A stretch of DNA of 64,000 nucleotides, from positions 1 to 64,000 of the forward strand of contig JPHH03000031.1 in assembly GCA_000750105.3 (NCBI GenBank), written 5' to 3'. Below, in pieces: positions 1-10,464 of this stretch. Position numbers and translations under genes: made by a program. The notes beneath the pieces were generated by a model that did no database searches, was not told the DNA's origin, and saw only the letters and a list, made by a program, of their open reading frames with translations. Each line of letters starts with the position of its first letter. The stretch's first letter is position 1. The DNA comes from Tolypocladium sp. Sup5 PDA-1 (Eukaryota; Ascomycota; Sordariomycetes; Hypocreales; Ophiocordycipitaceae).

Positions 1-25
1 GGGGGGGGGGGGGGGGGGGGGGGGG
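1..25. repeat. Poly-G run at window edge
   Basis: An uninterrupted run of 25 G residues opens the window and is followed at once by ordinary mixed sequence. It could be a genuine homopolymer, a contig-end artefact of sequencing, or the edge of an assembly gap. It does not resemble a TTAGGG-type fungal telomere. Confidence 0.9.
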
Positions 26-144
26 CACATGGATGCGCAGGCATGGTTGGGTCGTCGCTGGGCAGAATGGCTTGGGGGCAGGAAATGGAAATCAAGGGAT
101 ATTGAGAGGGAGATGAGGAGATGACGCGAGGCTATTGTTGGGGA

Positions 145-1583
145 TTACTGAAAGGCGGAGTTGCGTTTCATGTACGCCCGGATGCGGGCTATTCTGGCAT
201 CGGCGTCGTCGTCGTTATCGGCGTCACCCTTGAAGAGCGCCTCATCGTTGTCGTCCTCGTCGTCGCTGTAGTGCACGTTACCAAACTCCTCGTCGTCGGA
301 GGCGTTGCCGTTGCGGTAGCCGTAGGGTTGGCGGCCGTACTCGTCGTCTGAGTCCACCTCGTCCTCGGGGTAGTCTGCCGTGTAATGGTTCTCAGCTGTG
401 CAGTTGTTAGCTCAGCGGCTTCAAGTACAAACGAGAGTTTGCATGCGAAAGGGAAAGGGATGTGCCTGCAAAGGGTGGGAAGCGTACCGTTTTCGTCCTC
501 GTCATCCTCGTCCAGGTCGTCGTCCTCGTCCGGCGAGGGGCCAAAAAAGAGCATGTTCTCTTCCTCGTCGTCCAGCACCAGCACGCCAATGTCTGAAGGA
601 GACACGTCCAACGCGACTGTGTTTGCCGGGATACGGACGTACTCCTCGATGATCCACTCGTCATCGTCGCCCTCGTCCTCGGTGGAATCGTTCATGGCCA
701 CGTCCATGGGCTCGTCAGCCTGAGGCGCGGGCGCGAGTTCAGGGTGGCGTTCCTGGTATCTTCTAACAGGTGCCTTTGGCTTGAACTTGGCCTTTTCAGA
801 TTGGTGCTTCTCCTGCTCCATGCTGTGGAGGTTTGCGCCAATCTCGTTCAGGACCCATTGGTTCATGTCCGAGGCAATCTTGTCCATGTCCTCAGTGTGG
901 CGGCTCATGAGCGACGCCGGGAGAGGCGCGCGTGCTGGGACATCCTTTTGAGGGTCTCGAGTCTTTTTCGTGGTGCCAGGTCGCTTCAACGGCTTCTCCT
1001 CAACCGCGTTGCCAGGGACACGGCCTTCCTTTCGCGGCTCATCCTGCAGTTGCTGCGTTGCAGCCTGCAATGCTGCGAGACTCCTACGAGGCTTCGGAGT
1101 CTTCTTCTGTCGGCTGCGCTCGACGAATACCGCTGGAGTGTATCTGTCCTTTTTGGAAATACCAGCAGCCTTGGGAGTCTGGCTTCTGCTTGCTGCCAGG
1201 GTCGACCGCGAGACATGGAACCTGCGCGGCTCTGCCAAGCCGGACTTGGTCGCCTGCGACGAGGAGCGGGACACGATAGAGTCGAGGGATGGCTGCGCTC
1301 CGTGGTGCTTCTTGGTCGGGGGAGACGCGTCCTCTGGGCGAGAGACGTGGATGACGGGCTTGTCGCTGAGTGCCTTCGGTGTCGGCGCGACCTTTGGATC
1401 CCGTCGCTGATATGCCCAGTGGCCGCTGCGGGCTCGCTTTTGGCTTCCGTCAAACTCTGTACCCGGCCAGTCAGCAGTCGCACGCAGCAGTTCAGGCGCG
1501 AGGCCCATACGTAGAAAGGTGACGGGTGTTTCCTCCACCACTCGTTTGCGCTTGACGCGGATGAGCTGCGGAGGGATCGACAT
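145..1583 (-). CDS. iwr1: Iwr1-like RNA polymerase II nuclear import factor
   Basis: Two exons: 488-1583 and 145-395, split by a 92-nt intron (396-487; donor GTACGC, branch GCTAAC, acceptor CACAG). The N-terminus (SIPPQLIRVKRKR) fits the usual Iwr1 start, and the C-terminal half carries the acidic Iwr1 domain: WIIEEYVRIP, then VLVLDDEEENMLFFG, a long Asp/Glu run, and YTADYPEDEVDSDDEYG, which is only complete once the intron is removed. In yeast, Iwr1 binds assembled RNA polymerase II and carries it into the nucleus; the same role is inferred here. The middle part is basic, Ser/Pro-rich and probably disordered. The ATG at 1583 was chosen because the conserved N-terminus starts there. The reading frame is intact. 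Confidence 0.88.
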
Positions 1584-2837
1584 CGTTGGCTGTTGGCGCA
1601 GGCGTCACCTGAGTACCGAGTGGGTCTCTGTAGATGCCGACGATGCGGCGAGGCAGCGATGGCCTCTGCGAGGGGAGGGAGGAGAGATGTTCTAGCTGAT
1701 GTCTGGTGTTTCTGTTTGCAAAAGTTACGGATGATGTTGAACAGGAGTCGGACCCCACTACGCGGCTGCTATTAGTGCGCGGCATGTGGGGGGGGGGGGG
1801 ATTGGGAGTTGCCACAAGGTTACCTTGCACCTGGCAACTCAACAGCTTTTACTCCGTACCTAGGTATCCAATGAAACAGGATCAAGAAATCTGGTTTAAA
1901 TAGTCCGTACCTGGGCCAATATCCTGGACCCATGGCTGTCGAACGAGCAGAGCCTCGCAACGAACTTTGGCCGTGCAGAGACGACTGCACGGCCCAACCT
2001 TTGTATCCGTACCTTGAAAGACTCTTGGGCCTCAGATACCTTTCAAAACCTCACAAACACAAGGTAAGAAAATTCGAATAACTAGACGACCTTGGGAGAA
2101 TTATTCTAGAGGCTGCTGTGCTTCTGGTCGAGTCAACGTTGCCCGCAACGGTGTAAGCCGACTGGCTCAGCGCCTCCTCAGTGTCGTCACGCACCAACCC
2201 AATTGGGCATCCATGGGCCGTGAAACCTGCCAACTTAAGCGGTTGGGCGAACACACCACCAAGGTACTTCAGGGTGCTCACAACTGCGGTGATGGGCAAA
2301 GTAACCATGCTGTCCTTTGGCAGCTGCCGACGAATTGATTCACTGCCCGCCTTTCCTTCCAAGGTTCTTCACGTGCCCCCCCAAGGTCGTTCTTGCCTGC
2401 CAAGAAGTTGGTTCGGGTTGTCGTCATCAGGCCTGGATGCGGAGGTGCGCGTCAATCCATCAACCTTGCATCGATTCTTTCATCCACCGGATGCCAAGTT
2501 GCACCGATAGTGTTTGCGAAGCCACATCGACGACGCATCTGTCTCACTGAGTCCCTGCTGCTCTTACGAGTACACAGCTTGACAGGCTAGCTCGCCCTCA
2601 CAGGCGCAAGCTACGCACGGCGCACACCAAACACTGTCGCCACCGCACAAGAGCTCTGAAATCTACCACCTGCGAACCGGCTGGCAAGTCTGTGACATCG
2701 CCTCTGCCAAGCAGAACCAGCCTGTTCCTCCGTGTAGAGCTGCCTTCGTTGGCCGTCGCAAAGACCGCGCAGCTGCGCCGACAGACCGTCGCACTTACAC
2801 GGCCGCTCGACAGCAGCCTCTGGATGAACTTGCAACA
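1584..2837. promoter_or_regulatory. Divergent intergenic region, iwr1 / CBM48 gene
   Basis: About 1.25 kb between two divergently transcribed genes, so it should hold both promoters. A run of 13 G lies at 1788-1800. TCCGTA motifs occur near 1853, 1903 and 2005. Short ORFs are present on both strands, but none has recognisable motifs or splice support, and I see no further gene. Confidence 0.5.
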
Positions 2838-4105
2838 ATGGCGACGCCCGCAGCAGCCCTCGTCACCATCAGCTTCAGGAGACCTGGGGTACAGCCTCCT
2901 GTCTTCGTAGCCGGCTCCTTCTCCGATCCTGCCTGGCAGCCTCGGCAGATGCAATGTCTTGCAGACGGCACCGGGGAGAACCACTTTACCACCCAAGTCT
3001 CTGTTCAGCCCGGCCAGGAATACAAGTACAAGTTCAAGGTAGGGGAGAGCAATGACTGGATCCTCGACGAGCATAGCAGCATTGGTAAGCCCTCTCAAGT
3101 CCAACCAGAGCCAATTGAAGATGATTTGACTGGCGTCCAGCGACCGATGGACAAGGAAACAAGGCCAACGTCCTCAAGGTGCCCATGACAGGCGGCGCGG
3201 CTGGCAAGTTGCAGCCACCGCTTGAGGCTACCGAGACAGAAAGAGGCTCGTCCCCTCACCCTGGCCTGCGAGGAACCGTGGGCGGCACCTCTGTGCCGAC
3301 AAAGTCGCATCTGTCCAAGGCACTCCGCGTCGACAGCTCGACGCAGCGTGAGGGGTCTCGCACTCCAGTCGAGGTAGTTGCAAGAACGGCAGCCGAAGTC
3401 GCAGACACTGCCGCCCAGCTTGACGACGTGAGCGACGAGAACCCGGGCCGGAGTACTCACAGACATCAAGACTGATGCTTTGTCCAGTCGGAGACCGCAA
3501 TGCCTTCCGGCTCTGGCAGACGGCGAGACCAAGGTCATGTGGCGGATGAGGAGTCCGGCCTGAAGACGCCCCTCTTCGCCCACGAGTCCTTTGGAGCATA
3601 TGAGGTCGTCGACGATGGTTTTGATCACGAAAATCACGACAAGGCAGCCAAGAGTCCCGACTCTAGGCTGTCATTTAGCGACTACGGTGCGGAGGATGTC
3701 GACATTGACGACCCGACGCTCGAGAGGTTCCCCTCCGACCGATCATCGGTCCTCGATACCTTGCGCAAGATACAGTCCGGCCACGACGAGAACCGTGTCC
3801 ATTCCGAAGACTTTCAGTTCTCGAGGAGAACGAGCGTGGACTCTTCGGATGGCAGCATGGCGTCGCTGAGCCCGACATCGACGAGAAGGGAAAACAGATT
3901 ATCGCATAGTAGCTTTGGGCACACGAAATCTGCAGTATCTCTCAGCTCCATTGCCGAGGAGCCAAAAACCCCTGGGTCAGCGGGCGGCACAGCCCAGTCT
4001 GCGATTTCTGCGGCAAAGCAGAGGAGCAGAGCCAAGTATGAGGACGCCAGGACTCCGCCAACTGATGAGGATGAGGCTTTGATGATGAGACACGGCAAGG
4101 GATGA
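2838..4105 (+). CDS. AMPK-type glycogen-binding (CBM48) domain protein
   Basis: Three exons: 2838-3084, 3141-3427 and 3488-4105, giving 383 residues. Introns of 56 and 60 nt have donors GTAAGC and GTGAGC; the second has a clear CTGAT branch point. Residues 1-100 form an AMPK1_CBM/CBM48 domain: the opening strand VTISFRRPG, then PVFVAGSFSDPAW, YKYKFKVG, and, only after splicing, TDGQGNKANVLKVP. The remaining 280 residues are Ser/Asp/Glu-rich and low in complexity, with many Ser-Pro and Thr-Pro pairs that could be phosphorylated. The layout (one N-terminal glycogen-binding module and a long disordered tail) is closer to yeast Crp1/Mdg1 proteins than to the AMPK beta subunit, because no beta C-terminal domain is seen. 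A sugar- or glycogen-linked regulatory role is inference. Reading frames agree across all junctions. Confidence 0.82.
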
Positions 4106-4260
4106 CATGTGCAGTCACTCGTTTCGAAAGGATATGATATACTGGGCGGCCTTTTACATTCCGGCCCTCTATGGGCGATGCTTGCGCGGTAGGATTTTAG
4201 CCGTCATAGTATCCAGATGCTCTGAACGCAGCCAAGAAGTTTCCACTATTGATCAATGTT

Positions 4261-4865
4261 TCACTGCATAACAAAGTCCACGCAGCTCTCATAAGTCTGC
4301 TGAGCAGCCGTGCCGAACCAAAACCACTGCATGACACATTCACCTGGCTTTGTGCATGTTCCGGCTGCCATTCGAGGCACGGTGACATTGAAGTTGGTGT
4401 TGTTAGCCGGCAACCGCGCCAGGTTCTCATCGGCGTACGAAGCAAACTGGATCAGCGGCTTGCCAATCATCTTGTTGCTCGCAGTGTCGACAATGGAGAC
4501 GTTGCACGGCCCCTCGTGTGGGATGGGGAGCTCGGCCCTGAAGTTGACGACCTGGCCCGGCGACAGGCGCTGGGTGCGGTTCTTGTTGTCCTCGAACTCG
4601 GCACCGCGGCAGAGGAACAGGTTGCCTGCATCGTTTTATGAGAAGATACTCAAGGCATGAAATGGGCGAGGTACGTACAGCTTGCGGCGGGAGATGCGAC
4701 GTCTTCGAGGGGAATGGTATCGTCGGCGTTGACGGCCGCCACGGCAGCGCTCCCGCAGGATGCGGCCATGGCTGGGCCAACGACACGGGCCGGGGGAGTG
4801 ACGATCTTCCCGTGAGCAGCCACGGCGGCTATGTAGCACGCAATGGCGACGAACTCGGGTCTCAT
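4261..4865 (-). CDS. Secreted LPMO-like (chitin-binding type-4) protein
   Basis: Two exons, 4679-4865 and 4261-4625, with a 53-nt intron (donor GTACGT), encode 183 residues. Residues 1-17 are a signal peptide ending VAA, so cleavage leaves His18 as the first mature residue (HGKIVTPPAR). That is the arrangement needed for the copper histidine brace of lytic polysaccharide monooxygenases. A second His lies in LPIPHEGP, and an aromatic residue near the end (TYESCVDF) could be the axial ligand. Several Cys residues are conserved-looking (ASC, LFLCRG, GTCTKPGEC, ESC). Fungal relatives are usually labelled chitin-binding type-4 or AA11-like; the exact AA family is uncertain, and appressorium proteins of the Egh16/MAS type also start with His-Gly. 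It likely acts outside the cell on chitin or plant or insect wall material. A TATTTATA box lies about 145 nt upstream. Confidence 0.75.
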
Positions 4866-5390
4866 GGTTGCGGCTGGGTGGAGTCTGCGGGTGTTATGTG
4901 CTCGAGACGAAGGCTGGGAGTGACTGGCCTGACAGGGTTCAGAGAGAATGACTTGCACGAATCAAAGTATTCCCGAGTTTGAGCAAGTATTTGAAAATAG
5001 AAACCGTATAAATATTCTCATGGGGAGCGAGGCGCTATCAAGCTAATATCCAGTAGTCCGTACCGACCATCTAGTGTCGCCTCAGCCCGAAGACGGCCAG
5101 TCCAGACTATGCTTTACTTCTAACGAACCTGCAACGCCGGCAATCATCTTCCGGGCATAGCATTTCTCCAGAGTGGCGGCTCAGATCACGGAGACCTGGA
5201 ATCCCATTAGTTGGCCGTGATGAAACGCGGAGGAGCCTGAACCATCGTGATGTTTCAGGGCGGTGGTAGTTGCTCTGGTCTTGGTGTTATCCAGGTTGTC
5301 GCGGGAAAATATTTGCAGGTCGGTCTGGGTTTCTCTAGAAACCTGCGTACTCTCGAGGGTCGCGCCTGGGAGCAAACAGGGCAGGTTCAC
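4866..5390. promoter_or_regulatory. Promoter region of LPMO-like gene
   Basis: This 525-nt gap contains the promoter of the LPMO-like gene (minus strand), with a TATA-like element at 5007-5014 and a TCCGTA motif near 5057. The part nearest 5390 is the 3' flank of the DUF7730 pseudogene. No further gene is seen. Confidence 0.5.
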
Positions 5391-6402
5391 TCAATGCTCA
5401 ATGCTTGGGAGGGCCGTGTCTGCCGGATCTTCCGAACGGACGACTTCCACGAGCGAACATCCAAGAAATATCTCGCGGAATTGGTCATTCAAAAGAGGTG
5501 GCGCCAGAACAATGGCTCGGCAGGTCTGCTCCAGCATGAGCCGTACTGGTGCCTCGATGTAAAGGCTGTGCTCCTGGAGACTCAAAAACCTGAGCTTCGC
5601 AGCAGCATCGAAATGCCACACGGACATATGAGACTGCATTGTTACGAGATTCAAGCAGAGGTCGCCCTTTCTCTTGCCCACATTCTCGTCCCCTCCCTTG
5701 ACGGATTTCCAGAATCTGTTGAATCTGATGCGGATCGGGGCTGGAAGGCGGCATACGGCCAAGGTAAGGACCTTGCGGCAGGCTTCTCTGACCACTACTG
5801 GGTCGACCCGTGTCACCGTTTTCCCGTAGCCGAGAAATTCAGGGCTGGGGGTGGACGACATCATGTAGCGGATGTGTTGAACGTTTCTGGATGGGTTCGG
5901 CCGGCGCGGTTGTGCGTACACGCCGCTTTTGATCCAGGCATTCTAGGCCCATTCGTTGCTCCCGAGCATGTTGATGGAGAAGCAATTCGAATAGTACACA
6001 ACATCGACTCCTTCCAGATAACTGCGGCAGTGTTACTCAGACGATGCCTCTACCCAGAGCGGCAGAGGATACAACGCACCTGGCTTTGCAGGTTCGGAGC
6101 ACATTGATGCAGACACGAGCCCGCCTCGAGGTTCCCGGGGCTTCCCAGGCTCGCGCCCAGGGAGGAGCCTCGCACTGGTCGTGTGGCAGCTCAGGGCCGC
6201 TCAATTGGCAAACTGCGTGGTTCCATTTCTGCCCAGTGTCGAGGCGGAGGTGGATGAAGCGGTTTCCGAAGAGCTCGAGATAGACCAAGACGCGTATGTG
6301 GCGCGGCAGACGGGTGAAGAAGAGGGAGGTTGTTTGCCGGGCTACATCCAGCCCGTCTACAACCAACAGCGAGTCCCTGTGCCTCCTCGGAGAGTGAGCC
6401 AT
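5391..6402 (-). pseudogene. DUF7730-family gene broken by an in-frame stop
   Basis: The N-terminal part resembles the DUF7730 proteins common in Pezizomycotina: a LLVVDGLDV segment, LPRHIRVLVYLELFGNRFIH, then, only after removing a 58-nt intron (6022-6079; donor GTGCGT, acceptor CCGCAG), LRTCKASYLEGVDVVYYSN. Shortly after this motif a TAG at 5943-5945 ends the frame at codon 134. Downstream, the same frame stays open for another 183 codons to 5391, giving 318 codons if read through. No donor/acceptor pair removes the stop without also deleting the conserved YYSN motif, so a nonsense mutation is the simplest reading. A truncated 133-residue product is possible. The start at 6402 is the first in-frame ATG upstream of the conserved block. 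The family's function is unknown. Confidence 0.6.
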
Positions 6403-6918
6403 ACTAGCAGTAGAGCGAGGGACGGCGGGGACGATAGACTGCAGTGCGGTGCACAGCCGCAACAGATATTTAGATGTAAGAGACTAGTTTTAGATTCTGT
6501 TTAAACGTCGCAAGTTGGGTGACGTCGCCTTGGTGATTGGTGATGGTCGATATAGAAGGCAGGTAACATGCAGTTGCTCGAAACGAAACGCGAGGGGGAA
6601 GCAACAGCTCCCCTCTGCCTTCCAGAACGTACCACAGCCATCGGCAATGGACGATGCTTCCTTTGTGAAGCATCATTGGCCGTCCTTGCTGCTGCGACTC
6701 CAAACCTAACGCGGTGGCATATTTTCGCCTCTCTGAGGCACTTCCGCCAACCTTTGAGCCGTAGACTCTGCTGTCTTTTCAGGCGAGTCTTGTTTCTTTC
6801 CCCAGGACCCCATGCTCCTCTTGCTTTGCTGGATGTTTGACTGCGGCAATCGTTGCGATAGCTGCTCTCGCGGTGGCGTCGATGGAATATCGGAGGAGCC
6901 TCCCTATAGCTCTCCCCG
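6403..6918. other. Intergenic region, 5' of DUF7730 pseudogene
   Basis: About 516 nt between the upstream side of the DUF7730 pseudogene and the 3' end of the HNH gene, both on the minus strand. Short ORFs occur on both strands without recognisable motifs. No gene or repeat is seen. Confidence 0.4.
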
Positions 6919-8286
6919 CTAGTCCCGAAGAAACTGCTGGAGATTAAGCCTCCGCTGAATATGTCGTTGGTATGCACTGTCCGGGTCGTCTGGGTCTTCC
7001 AGGAGCTCCGGCGCTTCCGCTGCTCCAGACATTGCTGCGATACGGGTAACAGACCACTGTATATCAACCATGATCTTCATCTTCTTCGCCTTATCGTGCT
7101 GCGTCGTGATATTAAAAATATCGCCAGAGTTCAGCGGGCGGCCAGAGTCAACTCTCGTCGCCCAGCTGGAGCGTTTTGAATCCGACTCCTTTACAAGCGC
7201 TCCAATAGTATCAGCATTAACGTCAACAGGGGCTTTTGGGTTTGTCCCTCGCATGGTTATCCAGTAGAACTGGAGCTCGACACAAGATAACTCTTGGTCC
7301 TCAAGATGTGGAGTAATGCCGAGACACTTCAGAGCAAAACGAGACTGCCCCCACCACGAATGTAGCTGTGGATTCATGCATAGCATGTTCCAGTCTTGAT
7401 CTGAGCATGCGACTGAGTTGCCTAGGAGTGTGACGGCTTTTTTTGAGATCTCCTTGCCGAACAGTTTGCTGAAGAATGGCCCCATGCCTTCAGTAGCCCG
7501 TCGGTTCTTCTCTGTCGAGTTCAATGCGAATGGTATGATATGGCATACTTCGACAGGTGTTGTCCCCGTGAAAATACAAGTTCCCCCATCCCGCGTGAAG
7601 GCCTGCTATTATATTAGATCCTGCTTCCTCTTCGGCAATTTGCGAGGGCCTGGTTGTGTGAAAATACATTGTTTCTCTGGGCTGCGCCTCGCGATTTCTT
7701 CATACCAGATGACGGGGAATCACTCGTATCATTTCGGCCAGGGGATAGTGAGAGCTTTCCGAGAGCCTCCGAGAGCGGCTGATCGGCAATGCTGCCCTGT
7801 TTTGACCCAGCCGTCGACTTATTACCATCGCGCGGGAGTGTGCCTTTCAACACTAAGTTCGTTAGCTATAAAGGTATAGAGAAGGCGTAGTCAGAGTACA
7901 GAAAGCATACCAGCACGGAGGAAACCGTCAATACCATCAAGGGTCTCGGCAGCGTGAGGAGCTTCAACGTGGTCTCGCAATACCCGCAACTGGTGAAGCG
8001 GTATGACCACCAGGACAGACAGCTCTAAAGCCGTGAACTTCAAAGCCTCGAGCCTCTGTCCCTGGCTTTTCCAATAGTTCTGTAGATCTGGCAGTATCGC
8101 ATCGATGATGGCAATGCGCTCCTGGAGATCGTCGAGAGGCACAGCGTCTCCGGTAGTCGGTGCTCGTGGAGGGCATTGCAGTAAGTACTGCTCCAAAACA
8201 TCCAGATCCGAAGGGCTATTGTCTTTGTTGCGAAGAAATTTGACAAGTAGGCCCTTCCAATACTCCTCGTCCTCGTGTTTCGACAT
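6919..8286 (-). CDS. HNH nuclease-domain protein
   Basis: Three exons: 7911-8286, 7668-7852 and 6919-7602, giving 414 residues. Introns of 58 and 65 nt have donors GTATGC and GTATTT and branch points GCTAAC and TCTAAT. The second junction restores an HNH_2-type motif: C196 and TG, then VEVCHIIPF with His208, then N259 (WNMLCMNPQLH) and His268. These fit the metal-binding and catalytic positions of HNH endonucleases. The first 190 residues are helical-looking and Ser-rich, with no domain I recognise. Proteins of this layout are abundant and variable in filamentous ascomycetes, and few have known roles. Whether this one cuts DNA is unknown. It is transcribed divergently from mrh4 across about 300 nt. 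Confidence 0.8.
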
Positions 8287-8589
8287 GACGTAGGTTCTCG
8301 GTTGTTGGTGGAGCCAGGCATGTACTCGTATGGAGAGAATGCCAGGGTGCGATGCTGGCGCGTGGTGTGAAAACTTTTTGACTGGTGAGCAAACACTGCA
8401 GGGTAATAGTACACGTACACTACAGAATTTTCAACGAGGTAATCCACGCTAGGCCCTTTACGGCTATACCGTGCCTCCTGACGGAGCAGGGGTCGTCTCC
8501 ACCCTTCCCGACCCCACGGCGTTTTTGGCCCCGAAAGCACCGACCTCCAGAGCCAATGAGCCCGTAATAGCGACCAGGTCGCAGAAAAA
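8287..8589. promoter_or_regulatory. Shared divergent promoter, HNH gene / mrh4
   Basis: A 303-nt spacer between the two start codons, so both promoters must be compact or overlap. No TATA box is obvious. A TCCGTA motif lies just inside the mrh4 start (near 8601). Confidence 0.5.
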
Positions 8590-10464
8590 ATGACCCTGAG
8601 GTCCGTACCTATCCAGCTTCGTCCATCTACAGCGGCTCCCACGATGGCCTCCATGGCGCCAACCTCGGTCTGCTCCTTGTGCATTTTCGCACTGGGCCGC
8701 CGTCCAGTACCTCGCAGCATTGTTCAGCCATATCTTGGCCAGCGGTTTCTGTCGCACCAGGGCAAGGCTCGGCCGTCGCGCATGGTCCTGTCGGACCAGG
8801 TTCATCAGCCGCCTACTCGCGATGGCCGCAGGTCGCGCCCCGGGTCGGTCGCTGGGCCCTTTGCCGGCATGAACAGAAGAGTCGCCAACGTCGATCCGGG
8901 CCGAGCTCCAAGAGCAGCGCGCGGCTCGTCCGCCACGGACAAGAGGGACTCGGGCAGGGACTCGGGGAGGGACAACGACCGGCGATCGAAAGATGACAGG
9001 AAGGCCCTCAAGATGCAGCGCGCATTGGCGACCGTCTCCTACAGCAAGCGAACATCTACCAAGGACCGCATGCTGCAGTACGAATCCTTTGACCAGTTCG
9101 ACCTGCTGCCCGCCCTGAAGACGGCCGTCTCCGACGAGCTCTTCAAGGGCATGGTCGACATTCGCCCGACACCCGTCCAGCGGCTCGCCATCCCCGCGCT
9201 TCTCGGGCAGTCGAGCTCGGAGACGACGAAGAAACGAAGCGAGCAGATGGACTCGTTCCTGCTAGCAGCTGAGACTGGCTCTGGCAAGACACTGGCCTAT
9301 CTCCTGCCGGCCATTGATGCTCTCAAGATTGCCGAAGCTGAAGACCCGGAGATCAAGGCTCACAAGGAGCGGCAAGACACAGAAAAGGAGCGGCAGCAGG
9401 CTTCCAAGTTCAAGGGCAAAGCCTTTGAAGAGCCGCACCCCACCATGGCTCGCCCAAAGGTCCTTGTGCTTGTCCCCACTGCCGAACTGGCTCACCAGGT
9501 CATGCGAGTGTCCAAGCTGCTTTCGCATGTGGCCAAGTTCAAGACTGAGATGTTGTCGTCCGATTTGAAGCCCCAGCAGATTCAGCGCAACCTCTACGGC
9601 CCCAAGGGGCTGGACGTTGTCGTCTGCACACCGCATCTGCTGGCGTCCATCGCCGACTCGGACCCAAATATCTTGTCTCGGGTGACCCATCTGATTGTGG
9701 ACGAGGCCGACTCTCTGTTCGACCGAAGCTTCGCACCGGTAACAACAAGCATCGTCGAGCGTGCGATGCCTTCGTTGAAGCAGCTTGTTTGCTGCTCAGC
9801 GACCATCCCGAGGAAGCTGAACAACTTCTTGGCAACCAACTACCCCAAGATGGTTCGCATCACCACGCCCAACCTCCACGCCATCCCACGGCGAGTGCAG
9901 CTTGGCGTCATTGACGTCTCCCGAGACCCGTACCGTAACAACAAGGACCTCGCCTGCGCCGATGCAATCTATACCATTGGGAGAGAGTCCTCGCAGCATG
10001 AAGGACCGGTCAAAGGCGAAATCGACGTCCGCCGGGTCATGGTCTTCGTCAACGAGCGGGAAAAGACTGAGCAGGTAGCCGAGTATCTTCGGTCAAAGGG
10101 CATTGACGCCGAGGCCCTGCACAGGGATACGCCCGAGAAGCGCCACGGCGAAGTGCTCGCCACCTTCACGTCGTCTGAGCCGCTGCGAATTCCAACGCCG
10201 GATAATACAGGACGGCGCTCGTTGCCCAATGTCAAGGCCCTGGTAGTGACCGACCTGGCCTCCAGGGGCATCGATACCTTGGCTGTCCGACACGTTATTC
10301 TGTACGACGTGCCTCATACTACCATCGACTTCATCCACCGCCTCGGCCGAGCTGGGCGGATGGGTCGACGAGGACGGGGCATCGTTCTGGTTGGCAACGA
10401 CGACAGGAAGGACGTTGTTGCCGAGGTGAAGAGGAGCATGTTCATGGGCCAGGCGCTCATCTAG
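8590..10464 (+). CDS. mrh4: Mitochondrial DEAD-box RNA helicase Mrh4
   Basis: Intron-free ORF of 624 residues. Helicase motifs are all visible: Q-motif region (RPTPVQRLAIPALL), motif I AETGSGKT at 227-234, PTAEL, TPHLL, DEAD at 371-374, SAT at 403-405, GIDTLAVRHVILYDVP, and motif VI HRLGRAGR at 583-590. The first 60 residues are rich in Arg, Ser and Pro with few acidic residues, as in a mitochondrial presequence (RRPVPRSI, QRFLSHQGKARPSR). Yeast Mrh4 is needed to assemble the large mitochondrial ribosomal subunit, and the same ATP-driven RNA remodelling is inferred here. A second ATG at 8644 (MASMAP) is an alternative start; either leaves a targeting sequence. An Arg/Asp-rich linker sits before the helicase core. 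Confidence 0.9.
   Translation: MTLRSVPIQLRPSTAAPTMASMAPTSVCSLCIFALGRRPVPRSIVQPYLGQRFLSHQGKARPSRMVLSDQVHQPPTRDGRRSRPGSVAGPFAGMNRRVANVDPGRAPRAARGSSATDKRDSGRDSGRDNDRRSKDDRKALKMQRALATVSYSKRTSTKDRMLQYESFDQFDLLPALKTAVSDELFKGMVDIRPTPVQRLAIPALLGQSSSETTKKRSEQMDSFLLAAETGSGKTLAYLLPAIDALKIAEAEDPEIKAHKERQDTEKERQQASKFKGKAFEEPHPTMARPKVLVLVPTAELAHQVMRVSKLLSHVAKFKTEMLSSDLKPQQIQRNLYGPKGLDVVVCTPHLLASIADSDPNILSRVTHLIVDEADSLFDRSFAPVTTSIVERAMPSLKQLVCCSATIPRKLNNFLATNYPKMVRITTPNLHAIPRRVQLGVIDVSRDPYRNNKDLACADAIYTIGRESSQHEGPVKGEIDVRRVMVFVNEREKTEQVAEYLRSKGIDAEALHRDTPEKRHGEVLATFTSSEPLRIPTPDNTGRRSLPNVKALVVTDLASRGIDTLAVRHVILYDVPHTTIDFIHRLGRAGRMGRRGRGIVLVGNDDRKDVVAEVKRSMFMGQALI

Noticed and set aside
1..25. Poly-G considered as telomeric sequence
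   Set aside because: There is no TTAGGG periodicity, and the adjoining gene is an ordinary conserved one.
5247..6107. A 286-codon plus-strand ORF over the DUF7730 pseudogene
   Set aside because: The opposite strand carries the conserved DUF7730 motifs and a proper intron; this ORF has neither.
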